Assembly: GCA_023391375.1 (NCBI GenBank) | Contig: JAEWBB010000026.1 | Span: forward strand, 1 to 64,000 | Source: Pseudomonadota bacterium | GTDB taxonomy: Bacteria; Pseudomonadota; Alphaproteobacteria; Sphingomonadales; Sphingomonadaceae | DNA: 64,000 nucleotides | Direction of reading: 5' to 3' | Shown here: positions 24,422 through 34,655 of the stretch, piece after piece | How the letters are laid out: every line of letters begins with the position of its first letter | How positions within the stretch are numbered: position 1 is the stretch's first letter | The notes under the pieces: generated by a model | Seen by the model: the letters and a program-made list of their open reading frames with translations, nothing else | What the model was told of the DNA's origin: nothing | The model's database searches: none | Translations under genes and position numbers: made by a program

Positions 24422-25899
24422 GGTCTTGTGCCCTGTTGCGATGGCGCCGCGGTATCGGCGTAACCGCCGCCCAAGGCGCGAACCAGCTGGATATCGGTGA
24501 GGAGAAGGCGCGATCTCGTGTCGAGCGCCGCGCGCTGGGCGTCGAGCAGCGCGGTCTGCGCGCTCAACACGTCGAGGTAGGTGGTCAGGCCGCTGCGGTA
24601 GCGCAGGTCGGCGAGGCGGTAGGCGTCGGCGGCCGCGGCCACGGCACGTTCCGCTTCGGCCGATTGCCGTTCGACGCTGGCCCGGCTGGACAGGGCGTCG
24701 GCGACGTCCTTCAGCGCATCGACCACGGTCGCGTTATAGCCCGCGACCAGCTCGTCATACTTGCCGCGCGCCTGGACCAGGTTGCCGCGCCGCTGGCCGC
24801 CGTCGAAGATCGGCAGGCTGAAGGCGGCGGTGGCATTGCCGTAGCTGCTGCCCGTGTCGAACAGCTTGGTGATGCCGAGCGACATCAGGCCGACCAGCGC
24901 CGACAGCGAGACGTCGGGCATGAAGGCGGCCCTGGCGGCGTCGATCCGGCTGCCCTGCGCTTCGACCCGGAGGCGGGCGGCGACGATGTCGGGGCGCCGG
25001 CCGGCAAGCGCGATGCCGGCGTCGGCGGGCAGCGGGATGCGGGCGAACGGCCCGGTTTCGCGCGGCGGCACGATGGCCAGGCCGCGGTCGGGGCCCGCAC
25101 CGAGCAGCGCGGCGATGACATGGCGCTCGAGCGCGATCTTTTCGTCCAGCGCCTCGAGTTCGGCGGCGGTGCGCGCCGCGGCGGCCTCGGCCTGCCGTTG
25201 CGGCAACTCGCTGTCGAGCCCGGCCTTGTAGCGCTTGGCGTAGAGGTCGGCACTGGACCGGCGCGCCTCGACCGACCTGGCTGCCAACGCCCGTTCCGCG
25301 AACAGCACGCCGAGCGTCGCATAGGCCTCGACGACATTGCTTTCGATGGCCAGTGCGGCCTCGCGCGCGTCGACCTCCGTCGCGACCGCTTCCGACGTCG
25401 CGGCGACAAGTTCGGCCTTGTGCCGGCCCCACAGGTCGAGGTCGAAATCGCCGGCCAGCGACAGGCGGCCGTAAGAGCGCCAGCCCTTCGGCACGAAATC
25501 GGGCGGGATGCCGTTGTTGTAGCTCTGCTTCTTCAGTCCCGCCTCGCCCGACGCGTCGAGCTGCGGCAGCGAGGCCGCGCCCGCTTGGAGCGCGATGCCG
25601 CGCGCCGCGCGGACCTTGGCCGCGGCCTGCGCCACCGTCGGCGAGTTCACCACCGCCTCGGCCACCAGCGCATCGAGCTGGGGGTCGTTGTAGCGGGTCC
25701 ACCAATGGTCGCCGGGCCATTCGTTGGCGATCGGGCCGATCGACAGCGAGGCCTTGGACCGGAGCGTCGCCGCCGCGAGCGGCGCGGGCCGCGGACCGAG
25801 GTCGGGCGCGGCACAGGACGTCAGGAGCGCGGCCACGGCTACCGCGGCCACGGCCAGCGCGGCGCCGCCCTTGCTCCTGCGTTCGATGCGATGAGGCAT
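24418..25899 (-). CDS. NodT-family outer-membrane efflux channel (OprM/TolC type), lipoprotein
   Basis: 493-residue outer-membrane factor. Signal peptide with lipobox LLTSC (cysteine near residue 29), then two repeats of the outer-membrane efflux domain, with WWTRYNDPQLDALVAEAV at the start and GGQRRGNLVQARGKYDELVAGY in the second repeat. The start at 25899 is preferred to the upstream ATG at 25980, which would fall inside the operator region. First gene of the three-gene efflux operon, divergent from tetR. Confidence 0.92.
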   Translation of the reverse strand: MPHRIERRSKGGAALAVAAVAVAALLTSCAAPDLGPRPAPLAAATLRSKASLSIGPIANEWPGDHWWTRYNDPQLDALVAEAVVNSPTVAQAAAKVRAARGIALQAGAASLPQLDASGEAGLKKQSYNNGIPPDFVPKGWRSYGRLSLAGDFDLDLWGRHKAELVAATSEAVATEVDAREAALAIESNVVEAYATLGVLFAERALAARSVEARRSSADLYAKRYKAGLDSELPQRQAEAAAARTAAELEALDEKIALERHVIAALLGAGPDRGLAIVPPRETGPFARIPLPADAGIALAGRRPDIVAARLRVEAQGSRIDAARAAFMPDVSLSALVGLMSLGITKLFDTGSSYGNATAAFSLPIFDGGQRRGNLVQARGKYDELVAGYNATVVDALKDVADALSSRASVERQSAEAERAVAAAADAYRLADLRYRSGLTTYLDVLSAQTALLDAQRAALDTRSRLLLTDIQLVRALGGGYADTAAPSQQGTRP

Positions 25900-25940
25900 C
25901 CGGTGATTCCCTTTTCGATCACGCCGACTCGGCGAGGCGG

Positions 25941-25990
25941 TCAACAACTGTTGAATTACCGCCGTATTTGCCGAAGTCAACGCGTGTTGA
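25941..25990. promoter_or_regulatory. Two TetR operators with divergent promoters for the efflux operon and tetR
   Basis: Site 1 (25941-25954, TCAACAACTGTTGA) is a perfect 6+6 palindrome. Site 2 (25977-25990, TCAACGCGTGTTGA) has the same form with one mismatch. Their centres are 36 bases apart. On the minus strand TTGACT (25980-25975), 16 bases, TAATTC (25958-25953) makes a promoter whose two boxes are each overlapped by one site. On the plus strand TTGCCG (25968-25973), 17 bases, TATTCT (25991-25996) would start tetR. One repressor could thus silence both. Confidence 0.7.
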
Positions 25991-26002
25991 TATTCTCACC
26001 CG

Positions 26003-26548
26003 ATGACACCGAAGAAGCGTTGCGCGGCCTCCACACGGGCGTCGATCCTGGCCGCCACCCGGCACATGTTCGCCGAGCATGGGTACGACAGGACGACCAT
26101 CCGGATGATCGCCGCCGACGCCGGCTGCGACCCGGCGCTGGTGATGCGCTACTTCGGCTCGAAGCGGGACCTGTTCATTCAGGCGGTGCAGCTGCCGCTC
26201 GAGAATTTCCCCGACGCCCCGGCGGGCACGGCCGGCGACCTGGTCGGGATCGCCGAGAACCTGCTCGAGCACTGGCACAACGACCGCACCTTCATCGGCT
26301 GCCTGCGCTCAGCCGCCTCGGACGACGAGGCGGCGGAACTGATGCGCGAATTCTTCGAGCGGCGGGTCCGCGAACACCAGGCGCGCGTGTTCGGCCTGCC
26401 GCCCGACCAGGCGGTGTGTTTCGGGGCGATGCTGATGGGCATCGTCTTCGCCCGCGAGATCGCCCAGATCCCGCCGATCGCCAGCAAGTCGTCACGCCAG
26501 TTGGCCGAACTGGTCGGATCGCTGCTGGCGCGGCCGGACGTCGCCTGA
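26003..26548 (+). CDS. TetR/AcrR-family repressor, likely regulator of the adjacent efflux operon
   Basis: 181 residues. The N-terminal DNA-binding domain has the classic pattern ASILAATRHMFAEHGYDRTTIRMIAADAG followed by ALVMRYFGSKRDLF. The C-terminal domain is an AcrR-like ligand/dimer region. The ATG at 26003 lies just seven bases after a TATTCT -10 box and has no Shine-Dalgarno site, so the mRNA may be leaderless. It is divergent from the efflux operon, with two palindromes between, which makes local repression and autorepression very likely. Confidence 0.9.
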   Translation: MTPKKRCAASTRASILAATRHMFAEHGYDRTTIRMIAADAGCDPALVMRYFGSKRDLFIQAVQLPLENFPDAPAGTAGDLVGIAENLLEHWHNDRTFIGCLRSAASDDEAAELMREFFERRVREHQARVFGLPPDQAVCFGAMLMGIVFAREIAQIPPIASKSSRQLAELVGSLLARPDVA

Positions 26549-26577
26549 AGCGGCGGCCGTCGTTTGCAAGGGAATAG

Positions 26578-26667
<90 letters not shown>

Positions 26668-26794
26668 GCGAAAGTGAAGGACGCTGGGCCGGCGGGTGGC
26701 CGGCGGGGTCGGTGGCGGCCTCTAGCAGCGACTCTGCGGGTTGCAAAGCCCCCGAAATGCTTGTCCTCGCGCGCCGCGGCCTTACATTGGAGCC

Positions 26795-27157
26795 ATGACG
26801 AGTCCGCGCGTGCCTACGCCCACCGATTCCCGCTTCCCGGCCGCCCGTTTCGCCATCGGCGAAGTGGTGCGCCACCGGCTGCTCGATTTCCGCGGGGTGA
26901 TTTTCGACGTCGATCCCGAATTCGCCAATTCCGAAGAATGGTACGAGGCGATTCCCGAGGAGATGCGGCCGGCCAAGGAACAGCCGTTCTACCACCTTCT
27001 CGCCGAGAATGCGGAGACCGGCTACGTCGCCTATGTCAGCCAGCAAAACCTGGTCCCGGACGAGGACGAGGACGAGATCGACCACCCGGCCGTCGGCACG
27101 ATGTTCGACGGGTTCGACGGGCGCCGCTACACGCTGAAGCCCGAGCTTCGCCACTAG
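26795..27157 (+). CDS. hspQ: HspQ (YccV) heat-shock/Lon-specificity protein
   Basis: 120-residue hemimethylated-DNA-binding-fold protein. HspQ binds and tunes Lon protease and the DnaA regulation pathway in Enterobacteria. Recognisable stretches are FAIGEVVRHRLLDFRGVIFDVDPEF, QPFYHLLAEN, YVAYVSQQNLVPDE and HPAVGTMFDGFDGRRY. The start at 26795 (MTSPRVP) is preferred; an upstream in-frame ATG at 26741 would run close to the tRNA promoter region. Confidence 0.92.
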   Translation: MTSPRVPTPTDSRFPAARFAIGEVVRHRLLDFRGVIFDVDPEFANSEEWYEAIPEEMRPAKEQPFYHLLAENAETGYVAYVSQQNLVPDEDEDEIDHPAVGTMFDGFDGRRYTLKPELRH

Positions 27158-27181
27158 GGCGTTTTTTCGCTCGCGCGCAGG

Positions 27182-27210
27182 TTGACAGAATCACCGGGGT
27201 TCCATAGGCG
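27182..27210 (+). promoter_or_regulatory. Candidate promoter of rplU-rpmA
   Basis: A perfect -35 box TTGACA (27182-27187) is followed after 17 bases by TAGGCG, a weak -10. This leaves a leader of about 80 bases before rplU. The placement between hspQ and rplU and the -35 match are the only evidence. Confidence 0.4.
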
Positions 27211-27292
27211 GCACGCTTTCCGCGTGGGGTGTTCGTGCCTCGCGGTGCGTTTCCGCGCGGTCCGAATTTTTTGACGAAAGAGACAAGAGCCC

Positions 27293-27778
27293 ATGTTCGC
27301 TATCGTGCGCACGGGTGGCAAGCAGTATCGCGTTGCCCCCGGAGACAAGATCGTCGTCGAGAAGCTGGCCGGTGACGCCGGTGACAGCATCGACCTGACC
27401 GACGTCCTGCTGGCCGGCGAAGGCTCGGACCTCAAGTCGACCTCGGGCCTGACCGTCGCGGCGAAGATCGTCGCCCAGGCGAAGGGCGAAAAGGTCACGG
27501 TGTTCAAGAAGCGCCGCCGCCACAACTACCGCCGCAAGGCCGGTCACCGCCAGCAGCACACGATCCTCGAGATCGTGAGCATCGGCGGCAAGAAGGCCGA
27601 GAAGAAGGCCGACGCGCCGAAGGCCGAGAAGGCTGAGAAGCCGGCGGCGGAAAAGGCGCCGGCCAAGACCGAGACCAAGGCTGCCGCGCCTGCGAAGGCC
27701 GCGAAGTCGACAAAGGATGCTGCACCTGCTAAGGCGGCGGCGAAGAAGGCGGCTCCCAAGGCCGCTGCCAAGAAGTAA
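27293..27778 (+). CDS. rplU: 50S ribosomal protein L21 with long Lys/Ala-rich tail
   Basis: Binds 23S rRNA in the large ribosomal subunit. Residues 1-100 are standard L21 ([19 protein letters not shown] at the start; [17 protein letters not shown] and [10 protein letters not shown] later). Residues 101-161 form a low-complexity tail made of Lys, Ala, Glu and Pro that resembles a histone H1 tail; such tails are seen in alphaproteobacterial L21. It precedes rpmA by 12 bases. Confidence 0.97.
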   Translation: MFAIVRTGGKQYRVAPGDKIVVEKLAGDAGDSIDLTDVLLAGEGSDLKSTSGLTVAAKIVAQAKGEKVTVFKKRRRHNYRRKAGHRQQHTILEIVSIGGKKAEKKADAPKAEKAEKPAAEKAPAKTETKAAAPAKAAKSTKDAAPAKAAAKKAAPKAAAKK

Positions 27779-27790
27779 AGAGCAGAGACG

Positions 27791-28063
27791 ATGGCACATA
27801 AAAAAGCAGGCGGCTCCTCGCGCAACGGTCGCGATTCGGAAGCCAAGCGCCTTGGCGTGAAGAAGTTCGGCGGCGAAGTCGTTCGCGGCGGCAACATTAT
27901 CGTGCGTCAGCGCGGCACGCGTTGGTACCCGGGGACGAACGTCGGCCTGGGCAAGGACCATACGCTTTTTGCGCTGACCGACGGCCGTGTCGCGTTCCGC
28001 GACGGCAAGCTTGGCCGCAAATTCGTGCACGTCGAAGCGATGATGCCGGAAGCGGCAGAATAA
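27791..28063 (+). CDS. rpmA: 50S ribosomal protein L27
   Basis: 90 residues. The N-terminus [20 protein letters not shown] is the standard form that reaches the peptidyl transferase centre, with no cleaved extension. Follows rplU in the usual L21-L27 operon; a strong intrinsic terminator comes 67 bases after the stop. Obg, often adjacent, lies 4 kb further on. Confidence 0.98.
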   Translation: MAHKKAGGSSRNGRDSEAKRLGVKKFGGEVVRGGNIIVRQRGTRWYPGTNVGLGKDHTLFALTDGRVAFRDGKLGRKFVHVEAMMPEAAE

Positions 28064-28129
28064 TAGGGACCGGTCGATAAAGGGCCGCTCCCGGAAGGGG
28101 CAGCCCACCGAGTTCCTCGCCAGAGGCTC

Positions 28130-28170
28130 AAAATGGGAGAAGAGGGCAGCCCCCTCCTCTCCCATTTTTG
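28130..28170 (+). terminator. Intrinsic terminator after rplU-rpmA
   Basis: AAAATGGGAGA-AGAGGG pairs with CCCTCC-TCTCCCATTTT around a CAGC loop and runs into TTTTTGTTTT. The 16-base stem with A-rich 5' and T-rich 3' sides is a textbook terminator. Confidence 0.9.
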
Positions 28171-28242
28171 TTTTGCGTCACCTTCTTCTCCCGAAACTGA
28201 AACAAAGGCCCCCCATGGGCCTGCGGGAAAGAGGAGGTCACC

Positions 28243-28785
28243 ATGTTCGCCCGCACCGAACGCCTGATGCTGAGACCCGGCTTCGCCGAGGATGCGCCGA
28301 TGCTCGCCGCCGCGATCGCGGACGAGATGATCGTGCGCAACCTCGCCACCGCCCCTTGGCCGTTCGGGGAAAAAGAGGCGCATGACTTCCTGTCGCGGAC
28401 GCCCGACGCGGGCCTGCCGCAGATGCTGATTACCGAGCGGGTCAACGACGGCGCGCGGATCGTCGGCGCCTGCGGCCTCAATCGCCGCCCGTCGGGCGCG
28501 GTAGAGATGGGCTATTGGGTCAGCCGTCCGCACTGGGGCCGCGGAATCGCCACCGAAGCGGGCCGCGCCCTGGTTGCCATCGCGCAGGGCCTGCGCCTGA
28601 CGCAGCTGGAGGCGTCGCACTTCGTCGACAACCCCGCCTCGGCCCGCGTGCTGGAGAAGCTCGGCTTCCGCCCCACCGGGCTCAGCGGACCGCGCAACAG
28701 TTGCGCACGGGGCGGGGAAGCGATGGCCAAGCTGTACCGGCTGTCGCTGGCGACACGCGGCGGGGAGGAACCGCTCGCGGCCTAG
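28243..28785 (+). CDS. GNAT-family N-acetyltransferase (RimJ/RimL-like)
   Basis: 180-residue acetyl-CoA-dependent transferase. Typical order: MFARTERLMLRPGFAEDAPML at the start, strand GARIVGACGLNRRPSGAVEMGYWV, the acetyl-CoA loop region WGRGIATEAGRALVAIA, and DNPASARVLEKLGFRPTG near the end. AGGAGG lies seven bases before the ATG. RimJ/RimL-like enzymes modify protein N-termini or small molecules; the substrate here is unknown. Confidence 0.87.
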   Translation: MFARTERLMLRPGFAEDAPMLAAAIADEMIVRNLATAPWPFGEKEAHDFLSRTPDAGLPQMLITERVNDGARIVGACGLNRRPSGAVEMGYWVSRPHWGRGIATEAGRALVAIAQGLRLTQLEASHFVDNPASARVLEKLGFRPTGLSGPRNSCARGGEAMAKLYRLSLATRGGEEPLAA

Positions 28786-28791
28786 GACGTC

Positions 28792-29661
28792 CTAGGCCGC
28801 TCGCCGCACCTTTCGAACGGCCGCGTCCGGTTGGGGCGCGGCCGCTTCGTACGCGGCGATGAGGTGGCGGTCGTCCTCATTCCACGGGTGGAAGCGGGGC
28901 AGGAAATAGGCCAGCCATGCGCGGCCGATCTTGCGGAACATGCCGGGACGGATCCAGGCGTACCAGACCGTCTTGGCATACGCCTCGGCGGCGCCCATCC
29001 CGTCCTGCTTGAGCAGGTGGACGGTGCCGGTCGTCCGGTCGACGACGAAGTTGCGGGTGGCGTAAAGCATGATCATCGCCTTGACCTTCCAGCGTTTCCA
29101 GCGCGTCCAGTCCTTGGTGGCGTGGAGCCAGGTGTCGTAGGCGACGCCCTTGTGCTCGATTTCCTCCGTCGCGTGCCAGCGCCAGAGATCGGCGGTCGCC
29201 GCGTCCGCGCCTTTCAGGTGGCGGGGATCCGCGAGCAGTTCGTGGGCGAGGATGGCCGTGAAATGCTCCAGCGCCATGGTCGCGGCAAGGCTGACGATCT
29301 TCGGCTTGGCGCGGGTGATGGCGAGACGCTCAGCGACCTTCGCTTCCAGCGGGGCGAGGTCGTAACCGGCGTCCGCCGCGCGGCGGTTGAAGGCCGCATG
29401 CTCGCGGCTGTGGATCGCTTCCTGGGTGGTGAACGCCTTGATCTCTTCCGCCAACTGGGCCGGCGCGCCGTCGCGGAACGCGCGGACGCTCTCGACGAAG
29501 AAGGCCTCGCCCAGCGGGAAGGTCGCGCTCATCGCGTCGTAGAGTGCGCTGCCGACGGCATCGCCGCGCAACCAGTGGCGCGGCGTCGCCTCCCCCTTGG
29601 CGAACTTGCGGTCGCGCGGGGTGATGGTCAGGTCGAGCGGCGTAACAGTTGCAGTCGTCAC
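28792..29661 (-). CDS. Predicted metal-dependent hydrolase (PF10118 type)
   Basis: 289 residues, GTG start at 29661 behind AGGAGG. Di-iron-like ligands are visible: EIKAFTTQEAIHSREHAAFN, MALEHFTAILAHELL and HATEEIEHKGVAYD, which together resemble ferritin-like or PF10118 proteins annotated as metal-dependent hydrolases. The biological substrate is unknown. It is divergent from a TetR gene with a palindrome at the shared promoter, so its expression is probably ligand-controlled. Confidence 0.8.
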   Translation of the reverse strand: MTTATVTPLDLTITPRDRKFAKGEATPRHWLRGDAVGSALYDAMSATFPLGEAFFVESVRAFRDGAPAQLAEEIKAFTTQEAIHSREHAAFNRRAADAGYDLAPLEAKVAERLAITRAKPKIVSLAATMALEHFTAILAHELLADPRHLKGADAATADLWRWHATEEIEHKGVAYDTWLHATKDWTRWKRWKVKAMIMLYATRNFVVDRTTGTVHLLKQDGMGAAEAYAKTVWYAWIRPGMFRKIGRAWLAYFLPRFHPWNEDDRHLIAAYEAAAPQPDAAVRKVRRAA

Positions 29662-29704
29662 GAAACCTCCTAGGACGTCGGCATGTCCTCAACCTGATGT
29701 TAGC

Positions 29705-29718
29705 TGACATTTATGTCA
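29705..29718. promoter_or_regulatory. Perfect palindrome overlapping the tetR start codon
   Basis: TGACATTTATGTCA, a perfect 6+6 palindrome with two central bases, covers the ATG of the TetR gene (29713). It lies 43 bases upstream of the divergent hydrolase start, where it could block that promoter as well. This is the expected form of a TetR autoregulatory operator, although its position over the start codon is unusual. Confidence 0.6.
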
Positions 29719-30309
29719 ATAGTGTTGCCGACCCGTAAACGCCTCTCGCCGCAGGAAAGCCGCGCCCTGGCGCTGGGGGCCGCCCGCGACCTGCTGCGCG
29801 AGGAAGGGGTGCAGGCGATCACGTTGAAGGCGGTGGCGGCGAAGATCGGCAAGACCCACGCTAACCTGCTGCATCACTTCGGCAGCGTCGCCGGGCTCCA
29901 CCGCGCCTTGGCCGACGAAATCGCGCACCAGGTGGCGGCCAAGATCACCGCCTCGATCGGCCGGATGCGGCGCGGCGAAGGGCGCCTTCGCGACGTAGTC
30001 GAAGGCATGTTCGCCGCCTTCGAGCAGGAAAAGGTCGGCGAGCTGATGGCGTGGGTCGTCATGACCCGTCAGCGCGAGGCGCTAGAACCGGTGGTCGAAG
30101 CGATCGCCGACGTCATCCGCGACATCTCCGAACCCGGCGACACCCGCCCGCTCGACCAGGCAACGCTCGGCCTCGTCCTGCTGGCGATCGGCGACAGCCT
30201 GGCCGGCGCCGAAGTCGCCCGCGCCTGCGGCCTGCCCCGCTCCGCGGCCCGCGACATCGCCGTCCAGCAGGTGATCGCGGTCCTCGCCGGCAAGAAAGTC
30301 GTCGGCTAG
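29713..30309 (+). CDS. TetR-family transcriptional regulator
   Basis: 198 residues. DNA-binding domain: ALALGAARDLLREEGVQAITLKAVAAKIG then ANLLHHFGSVAGLHRAL. The C-terminal region is helical and has no recognised ligand motif. It is divergent from the hydrolase gene and the operator at 29705-29718 covers its start, which suggests autorepression. A GTG at 29722 is a possible alternative start. It overlaps the convergent beta-lactamase-fold gene by four bases. Confidence 0.88.
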   Translation: MSIVLPTRKRLSPQESRALALGAARDLLREEGVQAITLKAVAAKIGKTHANLLHHFGSVAGLHRALADEIAHQVAAKITASIGRMRRGEGRLRDVVEGMFAAFEQEKVGELMAWVVMTRQREALEPVVEAIADVIRDISEPGDTRPLDQATLGLVLLAIGDSLAGAEVARACGLPRSAARDIAVQQVIAVLAGKKVVG

Positions 30310-31958
30310 TCGGCACGCTTGACCGGCAGCTCCTTGCCGTTCTGGTGGATGGTCAGGCCGGTGACCTTGCCGCCCTCTTCCTGGAAGCTGACCTTGGCTT
30401 CGATTTCCTTGACGCGGAACAGGGTCGGGCTTTCGGCCTCGAGGTGGGTGACGGGCTGCGGCCCGAACTTCAGCGTCAACTGCCCCTCCCCGTCGAGCGC
30501 GACGATCACCGGCGCGGGCCCGTCGTATGTTCCTGCCAGTCGTTCCAGCGCCGCGCGCGGCACGCTGACGATCGGCGCATCGGGCGGCATCGGCCCGGCA
30601 TAGGCCATCACTTCGCCTTCTTCCGCCCCGTTCTGGTGGAAGGTCAGCGACGGCTTGCCGTCGGCGGCCTGGCCGGCTTCGAACCAGCTGAGCGAATCCT
30701 CGTAGAAATAGCGCCCGCCGCCGGCTGATTTCGCCTCCAACGGCCCGCCGCCCTTGCGCCGTGTGAACAGCTTGCCGTCGCGCAGGTAAAGCGCTCGTTC
30801 GATCTCGCCGTCGCGGTAGATGCCTGCGATCGGCGCGATCGCCTTGGCATCGAGCGGCTGCGCGGTGAAGCTCGGGTAGGCATCGCCGACGGCGAGGGCC
30901 GCCAGCTTTCGCGTCACCAATCCCGGGTCGACGCGGGGCCGTTCGGTATTGGCGAGCACGGCCACGAAGACGCCCTCCTTCCTCAGGTACAGGCTATCGG
31001 TCGAAAAGCCGAAGATGCCGCCGTCATGGCCGATCGAGGGATGTCCGCGCACCTCGCCGGCGATCAGGCCCATCCCATAATTTTCAGTCTTCCCGCCGGG
31101 CAGGGTCACGGGCGTCGTCATCAGTGCGTAGCTGGCCGGGTTGACGACCTTTCCATGATGCAGCGCCTCGGCCCACGTCGCGAGGTCCGGCGCGTTGCTG
31201 AGCAGCGCACCTGCAGCGTGCGGCACGCTCATGTCGAGCGGCCGGGCCGGCACGGACTTGTCGTCGCTGAGCCGGTAGCCATGCGCCGCACCCTTCTCGC
31301 CGTCCGGCATGCCGCCGTAGCGAAGGGAGGAGAGTTTCAGCGGCCTGGCGATCCGCGCATCGACCGCATCCCACCACGGTCGCCCCGTCACCTTCTCGAT
31401 GATCGCGCCAAGCAGGACATACCCGCTGTTGCTGTAGGCCCATTTCGATCCGGCCGGGAAATCCAGCGGCGCATCGCGGAACGTCGCGATCAGCTGCTGG
31501 GTCGAATGCTTTTCGGCCGAGTGCTGCATCATGAAACCGGGAATGGCGGTGTAGTTGGCGATGCCGCCGGTGTGGTTGAGCAGCTGGCGCACCGTCACGT
31601 CGGCGGCCGGCCTGGGGTAATCGACGAGGTATTTGGACAGCGGATCGTCGAGCCCGAGCTTCCCTTCCTGCACAAGCTGGAGGATCACGGCGGCGGTGAA
31701 CTGCTTGGTGATCGATCCGAGGCGCATGGGTGTCGCCGGATTGAGCGCCGAATGCGCTTCGACGTCGGCCAGCCCGCGCCCGACGGCGTAAACGGGCTTT
31801 TCGTTCTCGTAGACGACGGCGACCGCGCCCGGCCCGTCGGCGGGATAGGCGGCATTCACAATCGCGTCGGCCCTGGCCTTGAAGTCCTTGGGGATCGCCA
31901 CTGCCGGCGAGGCCGCCAGCACACTCGTCGCCATCGCCGCCATGATCGTCTTTCGCAT
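30306..31958 (-). CDS. Serine hydrolase of the beta-lactamase (class C/PBP-like) family
   Basis: 550-residue exported hydrolase. A signal peptide covers about residues 1-21 (SPAVAIP). The beta-lactamase/CubicO domain has SITK (active-site Ser-x-x-Lys) near residue 86, YSNSGY as the Tyr motif, and HDGGIFGF as the third element. The C-terminal 180 residues form a separate domain of unknown role, as in many sphingomonad D-aminopeptidase-like enzymes. It may be an esterase, a peptidase or a carboxypeptidase rather than a true beta-lactamase. A 22-base inverted repeat overlaps its promoter. Confidence 0.88.
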   Translation of the reverse strand: MRKTIMAAMATSVLAASPAVAIPKDFKARADAIVNAAYPADGPGAVAVVYENEKPVYAVGRGLADVEAHSALNPATPMRLGSITKQFTAAVILQLVQEGKLGLDDPLSKYLVDYPRPAADVTVRQLLNHTGGIANYTAIPGFMMQHSAEKHSTQQLIATFRDAPLDFPAGSKWAYSNSGYVLLGAIIEKVTGRPWWDAVDARIARPLKLSSLRYGGMPDGEKGAAHGYRLSDDKSVPARPLDMSVPHAAGALLSNAPDLATWAEALHHGKVVNPASYALMTTPVTLPGGKTENYGMGLIAGEVRGHPSIGHDGGIFGFSTDSLYLRKEGVFVAVLANTERPRVDPGLVTRKLAALAVGDAYPSFTAQPLDAKAIAPIAGIYRDGEIERALYLRDGKLFTRRKGGGPLEAKSAGGGRYFYEDSLSWFEAGQAADGKPSLTFHQNGAEEGEVMAYAGPMPPDAPIVSVPRAALERLAGTYDGPAPVIVALDGEGQLTLKFGPQPVTHLEAESPTLFRVKEIEAKVSFQEEGGKVTGLTIHQNGKELPVKRAD

Positions 31959-31976
31959 TCTCGACTCCCTGTTCGA

Positions 31977-31998
31977 CTGTATTGTTGTGTTAATACAG
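31977..31998. promoter_or_regulatory. Inverted repeat before the beta-lactamase-family gene
   Basis: CTGTATT and AATACAG are perfect 7-base arms separated by 8 bases, centred about 30 bases before the gene's start. A TTGACT on the minus strand precedes it at a suitable distance for a -35 box, so the repeat would cover the -10. The form suits a GntR- or TetR-type repressor. No regulator gene lies adjacent. Confidence 0.55.
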
Positions 31999-32042
31999 TA
32001 AGAGTCAAGCCTGCGGTTTCCAACCGGTCGTTCATCCCCTAA

Positions 32043-34008
<1,966 letters not shown>

Positions 34009-34012
<4 letters not shown>

Positions 34013-34647
34013 ACGAACCTGTCGGCGACCAGTTGGCCGACGACCGCGGCGGCGGTGATGACCATGCCCCAGAAGAAGAAGGTGTAGCTCCAGTAGAGCC
34101 ATTTGTACTTGTTGTCCCGCAGGACATGGCCATGGTCCCACAGGTCGCGCGTGAAGCGGCGATAGGTCTCCTCTTCGCTCGACAGAACGCGCATCATCTC
34201 ATCGACATATTCCTCGCGCGGGCAGTCGATGTAGCTTCCGAAATAGAGGATGTTGACCTTGCTCGCCGGGACCGGCTTGGCCGCGCGCTGCATCCGGTTC
34301 GGGCGAACGGTCAACACGCCGAAAATGGTGGCGATGAACGAAAACAGGGTCAGCACCAGCAAGGGCGTCGAGGCCTTCCCGTCGGCGATGTCGCTGATCG
34401 ACAGCGAGAAGACGACGAAGCTGGCGCCGAGCAGGATCGACGCCTTGCTATCCGCCATTTCGGACAGGGTCATGTTGGTCGCGTTGGCCGCGACCAGCAG
34501 GTTGTGAACCTCTTTGGGGAATTCGAAATCCGGATGGCCGACGCCGAGCAGCCGCCGCTCGTCCGAGCTGAGGACGGGCTTGGGCGCATCGACCGCCTTC
34601 GTCTTTGCCCCGGTCGCCTTGCGCTTCGGCTTTTGCTCCTCGGCCAT
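34009..34647 (-). CDS. DUF5706 (PycTM-like, Pycsar effector family) membrane protein
   Basis: 212 residues. After a Lys-rich cytoplasmic start come helix one with the family signature MADSKASILLGASFVVF (residues 64-80), a second membrane segment (about 94-112), the conserved LYFGSYIDCPREEYVDEM and a third membrane segment near 187-207. DUF5706 was renamed PycTM after membrane effectors of Pycsar anti-phage systems, which respond to cCMP or cUMP. No pyrimidine cyclase gene lies in the window. It is second in a two-gene operon with another DUF5706 gene, and divergent from the acpR-spt operon. A sphingolipid-related role is possible. Confidence 0.8.
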
Positions 34648-34655
34648 ACGCTCCC

